From Ilumatobacteraceae bacterium (GTDB lineage: Bacteria; Actinomycetota; Acidimicrobiia; Acidimicrobiales; Ilumatobacteraceae): a DNA stretch of 64,000 nt. Positions 8,926-17,802 of this stretch are shown piece by piece. The stretch is taken from the NCBI GenBank assembly GCA_018401375.1, contig JAGYKR010000009.1, positions 47,091-111,090 on the forward strand, in the 5' to 3' direction. A model generated the notes under the pieces. It was not told where the DNA came from. It saw only the letters and a list, made by a program, of their open reading frames with translations, and did not search any database. Positions within the stretch are counted from its first letter, which is position 1, and the number at the start of each line of letters is the position of its first letter. The position numbers were made by a program, and so were the translations under genes.

Positions 8926-9660
8926 ATGATTGTGAAGATGAAACCGCTCGCCGATACCCGGCCTGTCCTCGGTGCCGCAGTGGCAGTGGCTCTGGCAGTT
9001 GCTGGTTTGCTGACGGGTTGCGCTGGTTCAGGCTCACAAGGGGGTCCCCCGTCTACTCTGGCCCCCCTCGACACCGGCACCGGAGTAACTGACTCCACAG
9101 TGGCGAACTCGCAGACCACCACCGCCACTTTGCCGGTGATCTCTCTTGAACCAGTTCCCCTGTCGGGTCTGGTGCTGTCTGCAAACAGTCTCGGTGAGGC
9201 CCGGTTTGGGGACGAACCTGAGGCCACGATTGCGTATGTTTCCAGCTTGCTCGGATCCCCGACGGCCGATACCGGGTGGCTTGATCCCGAGTCGGTGACA
9301 TCTGCCCTGTTGTGTGAGCGCGCCAGTTTCCGGCAAGTGGAATGGGGAGTGCTGCGCGTGGAGTTCGGTTCCCCGTCGATTTATGGGCCAGCGGAGGCCC
9401 ATTTCATCGGCTGGGATTACGGCACCGACGGGCGTCTCGGCGAGGATCCCGAAGGCATCATCACCGGACTCGGTGTAGGGCTCGGGGCGCGAATAGATGA
9501 ACTGTTGGTGGCGTACCCGACCACGGAACTGCATGAAGGCGAAGAGGGGAACTTCCCGCCCAGCTTCACTGAGGAGGGCGGACTTTCCGGGTTCACTACC
9601 GGAACCACTGACTCCGATGTGATCACGGTCATGCAGGCAGGGGAACGTTGTGGCTGGTGA
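8926..9660 (+). CDS. Predicted secreted lipoprotein, function unknown
   Basis: Protein of 244 residues with a lipoprotein signal: basic start, hydrophobic core AAVAVALAVAGLLTGC, with the lipidated cysteine near residue 29, then a Gly/Ser/Pro/Thr linker. The mature part (LSANSLGEARFGDEPEATI) resembles short secreted actinobacterial domains without known function. ATG 8926 or 8938 could be the start. The 3' end overlaps the next gene by eleven bases. Confidence 0.75.
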   Translation: MIVKMKPLADTRPVLGAAVAVALAVAGLLTGCAGSGSQGGPPSTLAPLDTGTGVTDSTVANSQTTTATLPVISLEPVPLSGLVLSANSLGEARFGDEPEATIAYVSSLLGSPTADTGWLDPESVTSALLCERASFRQVEWGVLRVEFGSPSIYGPAEAHFIGWDYGTDGRLGEDPEGIITGLGVGLGARIDELLVAYPTTELHEGEEGNFPPSFTEEGGLSGFTTGTTDSDVITVMQAGERCGW

Positions 9661-10021
9661 CATACATTCCGTGGTGGCCTGGGTGATGATCGGTGTCAAT
9701 GCGGCAGCCGGACTGTGGGCCCTCGGATCACATCGGGTTCCGGTGATTCGGGTGGCAGCGATGTGGTGGTTGATCACAGTCGGCTACCTGATCACGTTCG
9801 TGATGGCCTTTACGGGGACGTGGCTGGCGACGCGCCCAGGGGCGGTGCTAGGAGACTTTCACGCTTTATATGGCTTCTCCACCCTGATCGCCGTGGGGAT
9901 TTTGGTCAGCTATCGCCGTAGCCCATTCATGGTCGGGCGAGCCCATTTGCTGTATGGCTGCGGAAGCCTGTTCGTGATGGGTCTCGGCATCAGAAACTTA
10001 TATCTCAGCCCTTACGGCTGA
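9650..10021 (+). CDS. Small integral membrane protein
   Basis: Protein of 123 residues with about four hydrophobic helices (near 5-25, 35-55, 70-88 and 98-115) and short loops. GTG 9650 follows a good AGGGGAA signal inside the end of the lipoprotein gene, so the two are probably translated together. No family was recognised. Confidence 0.68.
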   Translation: MAGDIHSVVAWVMIGVNAAAGLWALGSHRVPVIRVAAMWWLITVGYLITFVMAFTGTWLATRPGAVLGDFHALYGFSTLIAVGILVSYRRSPFMVGRAHLLYGCGSLFVMGLGIRNLYLSPYG

Positions 10022-10030
10022 AATACAGAA

Positions 10031-11824
10031 TCAGGCCAGTTTGGCTTCGAGATTGTCCACGGCCACCTGCAAGGTGGCGGGCAAGAGATCACCAAACTGG
10101 TTGAAGTGTTCGCGGATCTGCGGGATCGCTTCACGCCAACCGGCCTGATCCACCGACAGAATCGCCTCGAGGTCGGCGGCGTCAATCTCAAGGCCGTTGG
10201 TGTCGAGGGTCCCTTCGGCTGGCAGGCGCCCGATCGCTGTGTCCACGGCATCAATCGAACCGTTGACCCGCTCAAACACCCACTTCAAAACCCGACTGTT
10301 CTCGCCGAAGCCAGGCCACAAGAAGCGGCCGTCTTCATCACGACGGAACCAGTTGACGAAGAAGATTTTGGGCAAGGCTTCCGGGTTGGAGGCTTTGCCG
10401 ATCTCAAGCCAATGGGTGAAGTAATCAGCGAAGTTGTAGCCGCAGAACGGCAACATGGCCATCGGGTCAAAGCGCAGTTTGCCGACAGCGCCAGCCTGAG
10501 CGGCCGTGGTCTCTGAGGCCATGATTGAGCCGAGGAACACACCGTGTTCCCAGTCATAGGCCTCGGTCACCAGCGGCACAGTGGTGCGGCGGCGGCCACC
10601 GAACAAGATCGCCGAGATCGGTACGCCGGCGGGGTCTTCCCATTCGGGTGCGATCGACGGGCATTGGGAGGCCGGCACCGTGAAGCGGGCGTTCGGGTGA
10701 GCGGCGGGGGTTTCGGTTTCTGGTGTCCACTGGTTTCCGCGCCAATCGGTGGCCCGGGCCGGAGGCGTGTCGGTCATGTCTTCCCACCAGACATCGCCAT
10801 CAGGGGTGAGGGCGGTGTTGGTATAGATCGCGTTGCCCCACAGGGTGTGCATCGCATTGGCGTTGGTGTCAAACCCCGTGCCCGGGGCCACACCGAAGAA
10901 GCCGGCCTCAGGATTGATCGCATAGAGGCGACCGTCATCACCAAACTTCATCCAGCAGATGTCATCGCCGATGGTCTCGGCCTTCCAACCCGGGATCGTC
11001 GGCACCAGCATCGCAAGGTTGGTCTTGCCGCATGCGGACGGGAAAGCCGCTGCGATGTACTTGGATTCGTTGTTTGGGTTGGTGAGCTTGAGGATCAACA
11101 TATGCTCGGCCAGCCAGCCGTCATCTCGGGCCATCACCGAAGCGATCCGCAGGGCAAAACACTTTTTGCCGAGGAGGGCGTTGCCGCCGTAGCCCGAACC
11201 GAAGGACCAGATGTCCCGGGTCTCAGGGAAGTGCACGATGTACTTGTTATCGGGGTTACACGGCCACGGGGAATCGGCTTGGCCGGGCTCGAGGGGTGCA
11301 CCCACCGAGTGCACGCACGGAACCCACTGGCCGTTATCGCCGAGCACATCGAGAGCGCCTTGTCCCATGCGGGTCATGATCCGCATGCTGACCGCCACAT
11401 AGGCCGAGTCGGTGAGCTGTACGCCGATATGAGCGATCGGTGACCCGAGCGGCCCCATGGAGAAAGGCACCACGTACATCCGACGGCCCTTCATCGCTCC
11501 GGCATAGAGCGACATCATTTCTTCGCGCATTTCGGCGGGCTCACGCCAGTTGTTGTTGGGTCCGGCGGAGGCTTCGGTGGTGGAGCAGATAAAGGTGCGG
11601 TCTTCCACACGTGCCACGTCACCTGGATCCGAGTGGGCCCAATAACTGTTGGGGCGCTTGGCCTCATCGAGTTTGGTGAAGGTGCCAGCTGCTACGAGTT
11701 CAGATGCGAGGCGGTCATACTCCTCGGCGGATCCGTCGCACCAGTAGATGTCGGTGGGCTGGAGTACTTCTGCCCACTGCTCGACCCATTGGTGAAGCTG
11801 TGTATTTCCGCTGGTCCCGCTCAT
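10031..11824 (-). CDS. pckG: Phosphoenolpyruvate carboxykinase (GTP)
   Basis: Cytosolic GTP-dependent PEP carboxykinase, 597 residues, the normal length for the actinobacterial enzyme. It interconverts oxaloacetate and phosphoenolpyruvate in gluconeogenesis. The P-loop [12 protein letters not shown] lies near residue 265, the kinase-2 metal site [10 protein letters not shown] near 290, and [18 protein letters not shown] near 220. GGGGAG precedes ATG 11824. The gene converges on the small membrane-protein gene with a nine-base gap. Confidence 0.96.
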   Translation of the reverse strand: MSGTSGNTQLHQWVEQWAEVLQPTDIYWCDGSAEEYDRLASELVAAGTFTKLDEAKRPNSYWAHSDPGDVARVEDRTFICSTTEASAGPNNNWREPAEMREEMMSLYAGAMKGRRMYVVPFSMGPLGSPIAHIGVQLTDSAYVAVSMRIMTRMGQGALDVLGDNGQWVPCVHSVGAPLEPGQADSPWPCNPDNKYIVHFPETRDIWSFGSGYGGNALLGKKCFALRIASVMARDDGWLAEHMLILKLTNPNNESKYIAAAFPSACGKTNLAMLVPTIPGWKAETIGDDICWMKFGDDGRLYAINPEAGFFGVAPGTGFDTNANAMHTLWGNAIYTNTALTPDGDVWWEDMTDTPPARATDWRGNQWTPETETPAAHPNARFTVPASQCPSIAPEWEDPAGVPISAILFGGRRRTTVPLVTEAYDWEHGVFLGSIMASETTAAQAGAVGKLRFDPMAMLPFCGYNFADYFTHWLEIGKASNPEALPKIFFVNWFRRDEDGRFLWPGFGENSRVLKWVFERVNGSIDAVDTAIGRLPAEGTLDTNGLEIDAADLEAILSVDQAGWREAIPQIREHFNQFGDLLPATLQVAVDNLEAKLA

Positions 11825-11999
11825 GAATCATTCTCCCCGTTGTATGCCGGTGGTTGCTGGTAAGGGTGGATGTGTATCAGTGCTGTTGGTGTAGCTAGCA
11901 GGCCGCACAGGCTCTGCGCACAAGATCTGGGCACAGTGTGTCGCGAGGATCCCTCAACTACAAATCCCGCGAGAGGATTTAGTAGGAGAGACCGCCAAG

Positions 12000-12035
12000 A
12001 AAATGTAAAAGCCCTCTTCTCCACGGAGAGAGGGC
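12000..12035 (-). terminator. Rho-independent terminator after rpmB and the cold-shock-fold gene
   Basis: On the minus strand a GC-rich hairpin (GCCCTCT against AGAGGGC, 12011-12035, with further inner pairing) is followed by TTTTACATTTTCTT. It lies about 55 bases after the stop of the cold-shock-like gene and upstream of pckG, so it separates the two units. The rest of 11825-12090 must hold the pckG promoter, but no clear -35/-10 pair was found. Confidence 0.75.
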
Positions 12036-12090
12036 GGGTGACATTGGTTGGAGATGTTCCTGAACGCACGAGGTCAGGCACCCTGCCGCG

Positions 12091-12312
12091 TCACTCTCCG
12101 GGGGTGGCCATATCGACCTCGGACCCAAGGCTCAGGCGGGTGGCCTGGCCGGAGTCGTCGAGTTCGAAAATGACGCGCTGGCCCTGACGCAACATGCGAA
12201 AGAGAGACCCCTCAAGGGCGTTGTCGGCGAGGTCATAATCGGCGAGGTCGGTGTCGCACATGATGACACCGTGACCCGAGGACGGATCGTACGCCTTGAT
12301 CACACCTTGCAT
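12091..12312 (-). CDS. Short cold-shock-domain-like protein with degenerate RNA-binding motifs
   Basis: Protein of 73 residues. Its pattern follows the cold-shock OB fold: MQGVIKAYDPSSGHGVIM at the start, LRQGQRVIFEL in the middle and a final QATRLSLG strand. The aromatic RNP1 (GYGFI-type) is replaced by GHGVI and RNP2 by YDLADN, so ordinary single-stranded nucleic-acid binding is doubtful. ATG 12312 follows a GAGGCAGG signal; a longer open frame upstream overlaps rpmB and is not believable. It starts 13 bases after the rpmB stop. Confidence 0.68.
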   Translation of the reverse strand: MQGVIKAYDPSSGHGVIMCDTDLADYDLADNALEGSLFRMLRQGQRVIFELDDSGQATRLSLGSEVDMATPGE

Positions 12313-12325
12313 CTGGTGACCTGCC

Positions 12326-12517
12326 TCAGCCGGCCTTGACGATTTTGCCGGCCCGAATACACGAGGTGCACACGTTGATCCGCTGCGGAGTCTTATTAAT
12401 GATCGCCCGGACGCGCTGGATGTTCGGATTCCACCGACGCTTAGTCCGACGATGGGAGTGAGACACCGACATACCCCACGAGGGGCCCTTGCCACACACT
12501 TCGCACACTGATGCCAT
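12326..12517 (-). CDS. rpmB: 50S ribosomal protein L28
   Basis: Ribosomal protein of 63 residues. It is the zinc-binding type: CEVCGKGP near residue 5 and CTSCIRAGK near 53 give four cysteines. [15 protein letters not shown] is typical of L28. ATG 12517 has AGGAG upstream; an ATG three codons earlier is less likely. A terminator-like hairpin lies in its leader. Confidence 0.95.
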   Translation of the reverse strand: MASVCEVCGKGPSWGMSVSHSHRRTKRRWNPNIQRVRAIINKTPQRINVCTSCIRAGKIVKAG

Positions 12518-12547
12518 GGTCTTCAACTCCTGGGGAGATCACATCTT

Positions 12548-12583
12548 AAGAAAAACTGGACTCTGGCGAGGCCGCCAGAACAG
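12548..12583 (-). promoter_or_regulatory. Terminator-like hairpin in the rpmB leader (possible attenuator)
   Basis: On the minus strand, CTGGCG-GCCT-CGCCAG (12563-12578) forms a perfect stem, flanked by an outer CTG/CAG pair, and is followed at once by TTTTTCTT. It lies 31 bases upstream of the L28 start. No minus-strand gene ends nearby, so it may regulate rpmB by premature termination (inference). Confidence 0.45.
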
Positions 12584-12615
12584 CAGGTGGATGCTACCAG
12601 CGATTCTGTTCGCAG

Positions 12616-12648
12616 CGACATGGCAACGACATGGCAACGACATGGCGG
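12616..12648. repeat. Three tandem copies of an 11-base unit
   Basis: CGACATGGCAA occurs at 12616-12626 and 12627-12637, and again as CGACATGGCGG at 12638-12648, in the region between the divergent rpmB and recG genes. No function is evident. Confidence 0.8.
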
Positions 12649-12682
12649 CGTCGGCAACACCGGTTCATTACGATCCGTAGCC

Positions 12683-14884
12683 ATGACGATAGGAGGCGTG
12701 ACAGCGGGGGGTGCACCCATCACGCTGCCCGACCTCGAGGCGATCTCGGTCGGGGTGCTGCGCGGGGTGGGGGAGCGCCGGGCCGCAGCCCTGGAGGCGT
12801 TTGGGATTACCACCGTGCTCGATTTGGTCACTACCTACCCCCGGCGCTGGATCGATCGCAGCGCCCAGACCTCCGTGGCCGATCTGGTGCCTGAACGGCC
12901 GCAGTTGTTGTTGGTGACGGTCCGCACAGTGGAGAAGCGTCCGACCCGGGGCCGCCGCTCGATGGTCACCGCCACCGTCGGTGATGGCACCGGCCGCTTG
13001 CATGTGGTGTTTTTCAATCAGCCGTGGCGAGAGAAGCAACTGCGTGAGGGCCTAGAGATCGCGCTGTTTGGTCGGGCGACGGTGTACCGGGGCGGCCTGC
13101 AGATGACGAATCCGCTCGTGGACCTGATCGGTGATCGCACTGGCCGCATCGTGCCGGTATACCCCCAGAGCGAAAAGGTACAGATCGCAACATGGGAGAT
13201 GGCGGGTTGGGTAGCCGAGGCGCTGCGGCGGTGCGCGGAGCGGACCCTCGCAGACCCGGTGCCAGAAGCGGTGCGGGCGCGACTCAAGATGATGTCGCGA
13301 CACGTGGCGCTGAACGCGATCCACACACCCGAGACCATGGCCGAAAAAGATGAGGCCCGGCGCCGCCTCGCCTTTGACGAACTCTTGCGGGTGCAGTTGG
13401 TGTTGGTGATGCGCAAACGCCGTCTCGAACGCGAACAGCGCGGTGTGACCCATGTGTTGGATGGGGATCTCGTGCACCGTTTCCATGCGGGGCTGCCCTA
13501 TGCATTGACCGGGGCCCAACAACGTGTGATCGCTGAGATCGAGCGCGATCTCGCTGCGCCGCATCCGATGCACCGACTTTTGCAAGGTGATGTGGGCGCC
13601 GGCAAGACGGTGGTCGCGGTCTCGGCCTTGCTTACTGCGGTCCAAGGTGGCCACCAGGGCGCGCTGATGGCTCCCACCGAGGTGCTCGCCGAACAGCACG
13701 CGACCGGGGTCCGCGAACTGTTGGATGGCTTTGTGGTCTCTGATTCCACCAACTTGTTTGGGGATCGGCCGGTGCGAGTGGAGTTGTTGACGAACAGGGT
13801 GACGGGAGCGGAACGTAAAGCCGTGCTCGAAGGGTTGGCTGAGGGCACCGTGGACATCGCGATCGGGACCCACGCCCTGATCCAAGAAGGGGTCAAATTC
13901 GCCAGTCTCGGGGTCGCGGTGGTGGACGAACAGCATCGTTTCGGTGTGGAACAGCGCGCCGCCTTGCGCGATAAGGCCACTGATTCGGTACCTGATGTGT
14001 TGGTGATGACAGCTACCCCGATTCCCCGGACGGCAGCGATGACCGTGTACGGGGATCTCGATGTAAGCGTGCTGGACGAACTGCCGCCCGGACGCACCCC
14101 GATCCATACCCGCTCGGCAGTGGGGCCTTTACTCGAAGCCGAGGTCTGGGAAGATGTTCGTTCGGAGGTGGCCGCTGGGCGACAGGCCTATGTGGTGTGT
14201 CCTTTGATCGAGGAATCCGACAAACTCGAGGTGGCCTCCGCTGAGGAGACCTTGGCTCGGCTGGGCGCTGGGGAGCTAGCGGGTCTTCGACTCGGCCTAC
14301 TGCACGGGCGACTGTCGGCGGCCGATAAGGCAGCGACTATGGATGAGTTTCGGGCCGGGGCGATCGATGTGTTGGTAGCAACCACCGTGATCGAGGTCGG
14401 GGTGGATGTCCCCAACGCAACGATTATGGCGATCCTCGATGCCGATCGATTTGGGATTGCGCAGTTACATCAGTTGCGCGGCCGGGTGGGTCGGGGACGC
14501 CACGCCTCGCGCTGCTGGCTGGTGACGGGGTTGCAGCAATCAGAACCCGACCTGTTCGATGAGGTTGAGACCGCTGAAGGGCGCAGCGCATCTGGACCGA
14601 ACCCGCGCATCGAGGCTCTCGTGGCCTCCACCGACGGGTTTGAACTCGCTGAGGTGGACCTCGAGTTACGCGGGGAGGGGACGTTGATGTCCACCTCTCA
14701 AAAAGGTCGCAGTGACCTCCGGCTGGCCTCGTTGCGTAAAGATCGCGAACTCGTGGAACTCGCCCGGGCCGCCGCCGAGGAGATCGTGGACGCCGACCCC
14801 GAACTCGACACCCATGTGATTTTACGGGCCGAACTTGAGTTGTTATTCAGCGACCGTCAAGAAGAGTTCCTCACAAAATCCTGA
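12683..14884 (+). CDS. recG: ATP-dependent DNA helicase RecG
   Basis: Branch-migration helicase that rescues stalled replication forks, 733 residues from ATG 12683. An N-terminal wedge/OB region (TATVGDGTGRLHVVFFNQPW) precedes the motor: Walker A GDVGAGKT near residue 304, DEQHRFG near 414, MTATPIPRT near 438 and QLRGRVGRGRH near 600. The start is uncertain: AGGAGG at 12691-12696 lies inside the chosen frame and only one base before a GTG at 12698. A longer frame from 12587 runs through the tandem repeat and is unlikely. Confidence 0.94.
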   Translation: MTIGGVTAGGAPITLPDLEAISVGVLRGVGERRAAALEAFGITTVLDLVTTYPRRWIDRSAQTSVADLVPERPQLLLVTVRTVEKRPTRGRRSMVTATVGDGTGRLHVVFFNQPWREKQLREGLEIALFGRATVYRGGLQMTNPLVDLIGDRTGRIVPVYPQSEKVQIATWEMAGWVAEALRRCAERTLADPVPEAVRARLKMMSRHVALNAIHTPETMAEKDEARRRLAFDELLRVQLVLVMRKRRLEREQRGVTHVLDGDLVHRFHAGLPYALTGAQQRVIAEIERDLAAPHPMHRLLQGDVGAGKTVVAVSALLTAVQGGHQGALMAPTEVLAEQHATGVRELLDGFVVSDSTNLFGDRPVRVELLTNRVTGAERKAVLEGLAEGTVDIAIGTHALIQEGVKFASLGVAVVDEQHRFGVEQRAALRDKATDSVPDVLVMTATPIPRTAAMTVYGDLDVSVLDELPPGRTPIHTRSAVGPLLEAEVWEDVRSEVAAGRQAYVVCPLIEESDKLEVASAEETLARLGAGELAGLRLGLLHGRLSAADKAATMDEFRAGAIDVLVATTVIEVGVDVPNATIMAILDADRFGIAQLHQLRGRVGRGRHASRCWLVTGLQQSEPDLFDEVETAEGRSASGPNPRIEALVASTDGFELAEVDLELRGEGTLMSTSQKGRSDLRLASLRKDRELVELARAAAEEIVDADPELDTHVILRAELELLFSDRQEEFLTKS

Positions 14885-14899
14885 CGCGTAAATGGGCGG

Positions 14900-15082
14900 C
14901 TAATCACCGCGGCCAGTGTCATCACCATCGGGGAGCACCAGATCCCATCGATCCCGGCAATCCTCACAACGGTAGGCCACGATGTCGCCCGCCTCCCACA
15001 GCCCATCTTCTGGCGGCAGGGTCAGCAGGTGGGCCCGCCCGCCGCAGTCGATGCAGTCGATCACTGGCTCTGGTACCCACAT
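14900..15082 (-). CDS. Small zinc-ribbon-like protein
   Basis: Protein of 60 residues with two cysteine pairs, CIDCGG near residue 10 and CEDCRD near 38, spaced like a small zinc ribbon, and an acidic C-terminus. It lies between recG and rsmD on the opposite strand. The cysteine pattern and a proper ATG argue for a real gene, but no function is known. Confidence 0.6.
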   Translation of the reverse strand: MWVPEPVIDCIDCGGRAHLLTLPPEDGLWEAGDIVAYRCEDCRDRWDLVLPDGDDTGRGD

Positions 15083-15151
15083 AGGGTCCAGTCTGGCCCC
15101 GAGGTGCCCGAAACCGATCCGAAACTGAGTTGGGGCTCATAATGTGGGGCG

Positions 15152-15688
15152 GTGCGCGTCATCGCCGGAGATCTCAAAGGACGAAGGTTGGTGTCTCCTA
15201 CGGGGATGGCCACCCGACCCACCACCGACAAGGTGCGTGAAGCCACCTTTAACGCGCTGGGCAGCCTCGGTGTGATCCGAGATGCCAAGGTCGCAGATCT
15301 GTTTGCCGGATCAGGGGCTGTGGGAATCGAAGCAATTTCGCGTGGGGCGGAGTCCTGCGTGTTTATTGAGAGGGACCGCTCGGCGCTCAATGCGCTGCGC
15401 GACAACTTGTATGCACTTGACTGCGAGGACCGTTCTCGGGTGGTGGCCGGAGATGTGATGGCCTTGGTTGCTTCGCTCGATGTGGACCTGGTGTACGCCG
15501 ATCCGCCCTATGGCTTTGAGGCCTGGGAACGGCTGCTCAGCGTGGTGCGGGCTCCATTTATTGTGACGGAATCAGGTCACGAACTGCATCAGGAACTCGG
15601 TACGCCGATGGGATTCGAAATTGTGCGCTCGCAGAGATATGGCCGAACCTGGGTGACCTTCTGGGAACGCATGCCCGCCGGGGAGTAA
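15152..15688 (+). CDS. rsmD: 16S rRNA (guanine(966)-N(2))-methyltransferase
   Basis: SAM-dependent rRNA methyltransferase, 178 residues. The start MRVIAGDLKGRRL is typical; motif I is DLFAGSGAVGIEA near residue 49 and the catalytic motif is DPPYGF near 116. GTG start at 15152. It lies 12 bases before coaD, a pairing common in bacteria. Confidence 0.95.
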   Translation: MRVIAGDLKGRRLVSPTGMATRPTTDKVREATFNALGSLGVIRDAKVADLFAGSGAVGIEAISRGAESCVFIERDRSALNALRDNLYALDCEDRSRVVAGDVMALVASLDVDLVYADPPYGFEAWERLLSVVRAPFIVTESGHELHQELGTPMGFEIVRSQRYGRTWVTFWERMPAGE

Positions 15689-15700
15689 TCTGGACTTCTC

Positions 15701-16219
15701 ATGTCACGCGTCTTGATCCCCGGCAGTTTTGACCCCGTGCACCTCGGGCATCTCGATGTGATCGCTACGGCCCACGAGTTGTTCGGGACGGTGGTTGTTG
15801 GTGTGCTTCACAACCCGACGAAGCCCTCGGGGTTGTTCACACCCACCGAGCGTGTTGAGTTAGTGCGGGCCAGTTGCGCTTCACTGCGTGGACTCGATAC
15901 CGCCCTTGAGGCTGGTCAGATCGAGGTGCGTGCGCTGACCGGACTCGCCGTGCAGGCCGCTGCTGAGGTGGAAGCGGACTTTATTGTTAAAGGCCTGCGT
16001 ACCGCTGGTGACTTTGAGATTGAACAGCAGATGGCGCATAACAATCAGATGGTGACGGGGATCCGTACCGTGTATGTCCCGTGTCGCGGGGATCTCGGTC
16101 ATATCTCTAGCCGGTTTGTGCGCGAGATCGCAGCACACGGCGGTGCGATCGACCATCTCGTGGCTGCGCCGGTTGCTCAGGCTTTGACCGATAGATTCGC
16201 AGGCGCCACCGAGAAGTGA
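15701..16219 (+). CDS. coaD: Phosphopantetheine adenylyltransferase
   Basis: Transfers AMP to 4'-phosphopantetheine, the penultimate step of coenzyme A synthesis. 172 residues, normal length. The nucleotidyltransferase motif GSFDPVHLGH is at 8-17 and the second signature ISSRFVREIA near 128. VKGLRTAGDFEIEQQMA is characteristic. The stop lies just before the ATG of the SepIVA-like gene. Confidence 0.96.
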   Translation: MSRVLIPGSFDPVHLGHLDVIATAHELFGTVVVGVLHNPTKPSGLFTPTERVELVRASCASLRGLDTALEAGQIEVRALTGLAVQAAAEVEADFIVKGLRTAGDFEIEQQMAHNNQMVTGIRTVYVPCRGDLGHISSRFVREIAAHGGAIDHLVAAPVAQALTDRFAGATEK

Positions 16220-16233
16220 ACAGAAGGGGCGAG

Positions 16234-16866
16234 ATGAGCTACGAGGATCCGATCGACCCGAGTCTTGAGGTCCCGCGGCCGCGGTCCTCTCGTTCATCAG
16301 CGGAGGTCCCTCGGGAGTACGGGCATGATGACCTCGCTTCGGCACCGCAAGGTGATTCGGCCACTTTGTTGCGGCGGGCGATCGATCTGGTGGCCACCGC
16401 TCCGACCATGCCGTTGTCCTCATCGCCGCGCATTGATCGCGACGAGATGGTGGAAATCCTCGAAGAAGCCTTGCACCGGATTCCCGCCGAGATCCGCGAA
16501 GCGCGCTGGATGATCAAAGAGCGTCAAGAGTTCATCGCGAAGACCCGTCGCGAAGCCGATGAAATCCTTGAGGCCGCTCGAGTCCAAGCTGAGCGCATGG
16601 TGCAGCGCACCGAGGTGGTGCGCGCCGCAGAGCATCGGGCCCGCCAAGTGCTGGAAGCCGCGGAGACCGATGCCCGGCGCATCAAACTCGAGACCGAGGA
16701 TTTTTTGGATCAGCGCCTCGGCAGTTTTGAAATCTTGTTGGACAGGCTGGCCAAGACTGTGGCTAACGGTCGTACCCGCTTGTCGATCGGTGGGACCGAG
16801 ATTCGTCAGCCGGTGGATCTCGCCGCCGACGACACAGCCAACGTGTTTTTCGATCAGGATCGCTGA
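16234..16866 (+). CDS. sepIVA: DivIVA-like coiled-coil protein, SepIVA-like
   Basis: Mostly helical protein of 211 residues. A disordered N-terminus is followed by a heptad-rich DivIVA-like stretch (MVEILEEALHRIPAEIREAR near residue 66 and EADEILEAARVQAERM near 110). In mycobacteria a DivIVA-like protein, SepIVA, needed for septation, is encoded next to the DUF177 gene; the same neighbour here supports the assignment. ATG 16234 has AAGGGG upstream and is preferred to GTG 16216, which overlaps coaD. Confidence 0.75.
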   Translation: MSYEDPIDPSLEVPRPRSSRSSAEVPREYGHDDLASAPQGDSATLLRRAIDLVATAPTMPLSSSPRIDRDEMVEILEEALHRIPAEIREARWMIKERQEFIAKTRREADEILEAARVQAERMVQRTEVVRAAEHRARQVLEAAETDARRIKLETEDFLDQRLGSFEILLDRLAKTVANGRTRLSIGGTEIRQPVDLAADDTANVFFDQDR

Positions 16867-16869
16867 GCC

Positions 16870-17412
16870 GTGGCCGGGCTGCGCGAGTTGCGGGTCCACA
16901 CCGTGGAGTTGTTGCGAACGCCGGGCTTGGTGCGCGCTTACCCAGCGGATGTGAATCCGTCGGATCTTGAGATCACGGACTCGGCCCTGCTCGAACGAGT
17001 GGTCGGGACAGCGTGCGCAGATCTGACAGTGGAATCCACAGTGGACGGTCTCGTGGTGCACGGCCACGTTGAGGTGGTGACCACCGATGACTGTCGGCGG
17101 TGCCTGAAACCGGTGGCCGAACCGATTCACGTGGACATCGACGAGGTCTACCAGCAAGCCACCCCCGGCCGTACCGAGGCCCCAGAGGGCATCACGTTGC
17201 TTGAATCTGAGGCGTTAGATCTGACCCCGGTGGTGCGCGATGCGGTGCTGCTCGCTTTGGCGGGACCGCCGTTGCTGTGTGACCCGAACTGCGCTGGCTT
17301 GTGTCCGGTGTGTGGGGAGGACCGGAACGAGGTGTCGTGCACCTGTACGTCCGAGGTCACCGATCTGCGCTGGTCGGCCCTTGACCAGCTTCGTGATTTA
17401 CCCGCTGAATAA
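16870..17412 (+). CDS. yceD: DUF177 (YceD) family protein
   Basis: Protein of 180 residues usually encoded just before rpmF, as here; linked in other bacteria to 23S rRNA/ribosome assembly. Cysteine motifs DDCRRC near residue 76 and LCDPNCAGLCPVCGEDR near 136 are those of the family. GTG start at 16870, three bases after the SepIVA-like gene. Confidence 0.9.
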   Translation: MAGLRELRVHTVELLRTPGLVRAYPADVNPSDLEITDSALLERVVGTACADLTVESTVDGLVVHGHVEVVTTDDCRRCLKPVAEPIHVDIDEVYQQATPGRTEAPEGITLLESEALDLTPVVRDAVLLALAGPPLLCDPNCAGLCPVCGEDRNEVSCTCTSEVTDLRWSALDQLRDLPAE

Positions 17413-17445
17413 CTCTCGGTAGGTCGGATTTCTTTGGCGTCCGTT

Positions 17446-17466
17446 CCGAATCCAGCGGTGATTCGG
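17446..17466. promoter_or_regulatory. Perfect 7-bp hairpin between the DUF177 gene and rpmF
   Basis: CCGAATC (17446-17452) pairs with GATTCGG (17460-17466) across a seven-base loop. No T-run follows, so it is a weak terminator candidate. The T-arm-like sequence is not part of a tRNA. Confidence 0.4.
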
Positions 17467-17509
17467 GTGCTGAAAATCTTCTTGGTGACGATCCGGGCGA
17501 TCCCACAGA

Positions 17510-17515
17510 TATGAT
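17510..17515 (+). promoter_or_regulatory. Possible -10 element before rpmF
   Basis: TATGAT differs from the consensus TATAAT at one base and would give a leader of about 85 bases for rpmF. The only -35-like match, GTGACG at 17485-17490, is spaced 19 bases away, which is long. Confidence 0.3.
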
Positions 17516-17606
17516 CCGCAGCCGAGATCCGTACGGATTGCGATGGAGGTAGACGGGCGCAGTTGCCTGATCGATCCGAGTCGAAGAGCACTGAGGAGCA
17601 CGAACG

Positions 17607-17786
17607 GTGGCCGTTCCCAAGAAGAAGACATCCAAGATGAAGACCCGCAGCCGTCGTGCGAGCGCGTGGAAGCTCAACGCACCCCCGCGCAGCAACTGCC
17701 CGCGCTGTGGTTCGGCAAAGTTGCCTCACGTGGTGTGTCCCAGCTGTGGCTGGTACAAGGGCCGCGTTGCGGTAGACGTCAGCTGA
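17607..17786 (+). CDS. rpmF: 50S ribosomal protein L32
   Basis: Ribosomal protein of 59 residues. It begins [18 protein letters not shown] from a GTG and carries the zinc cysteines CPRCGS (residue 31) and CPSCGW (residue 44). GAGGAG lies eight bases before the GTG. It stands in the usual yceD-rpmF-plsX order. Confidence 0.95.
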   Translation: MAVPKKKTSKMKTRSRRASAWKLNAPPRSNCPRCGSAKLPHVVCPSCGWYKGRVAVDVS

Positions 17787-17802
17787 TTTTGATCGTTTGC
17801 TG

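Noticed and set aside
13052..14107. 351-codon open frame on the minus strand opposite recG
   Set aside because: It is antisense to conserved RecG motor motifs, has a His/Arg-rich unnatural composition and no ribosome site.
17413..17606. tRNA gene suggested by a GTTCCGAATCC-like arm
   Set aside because: No acceptor stem or anticodon arm can be formed around the hairpin.
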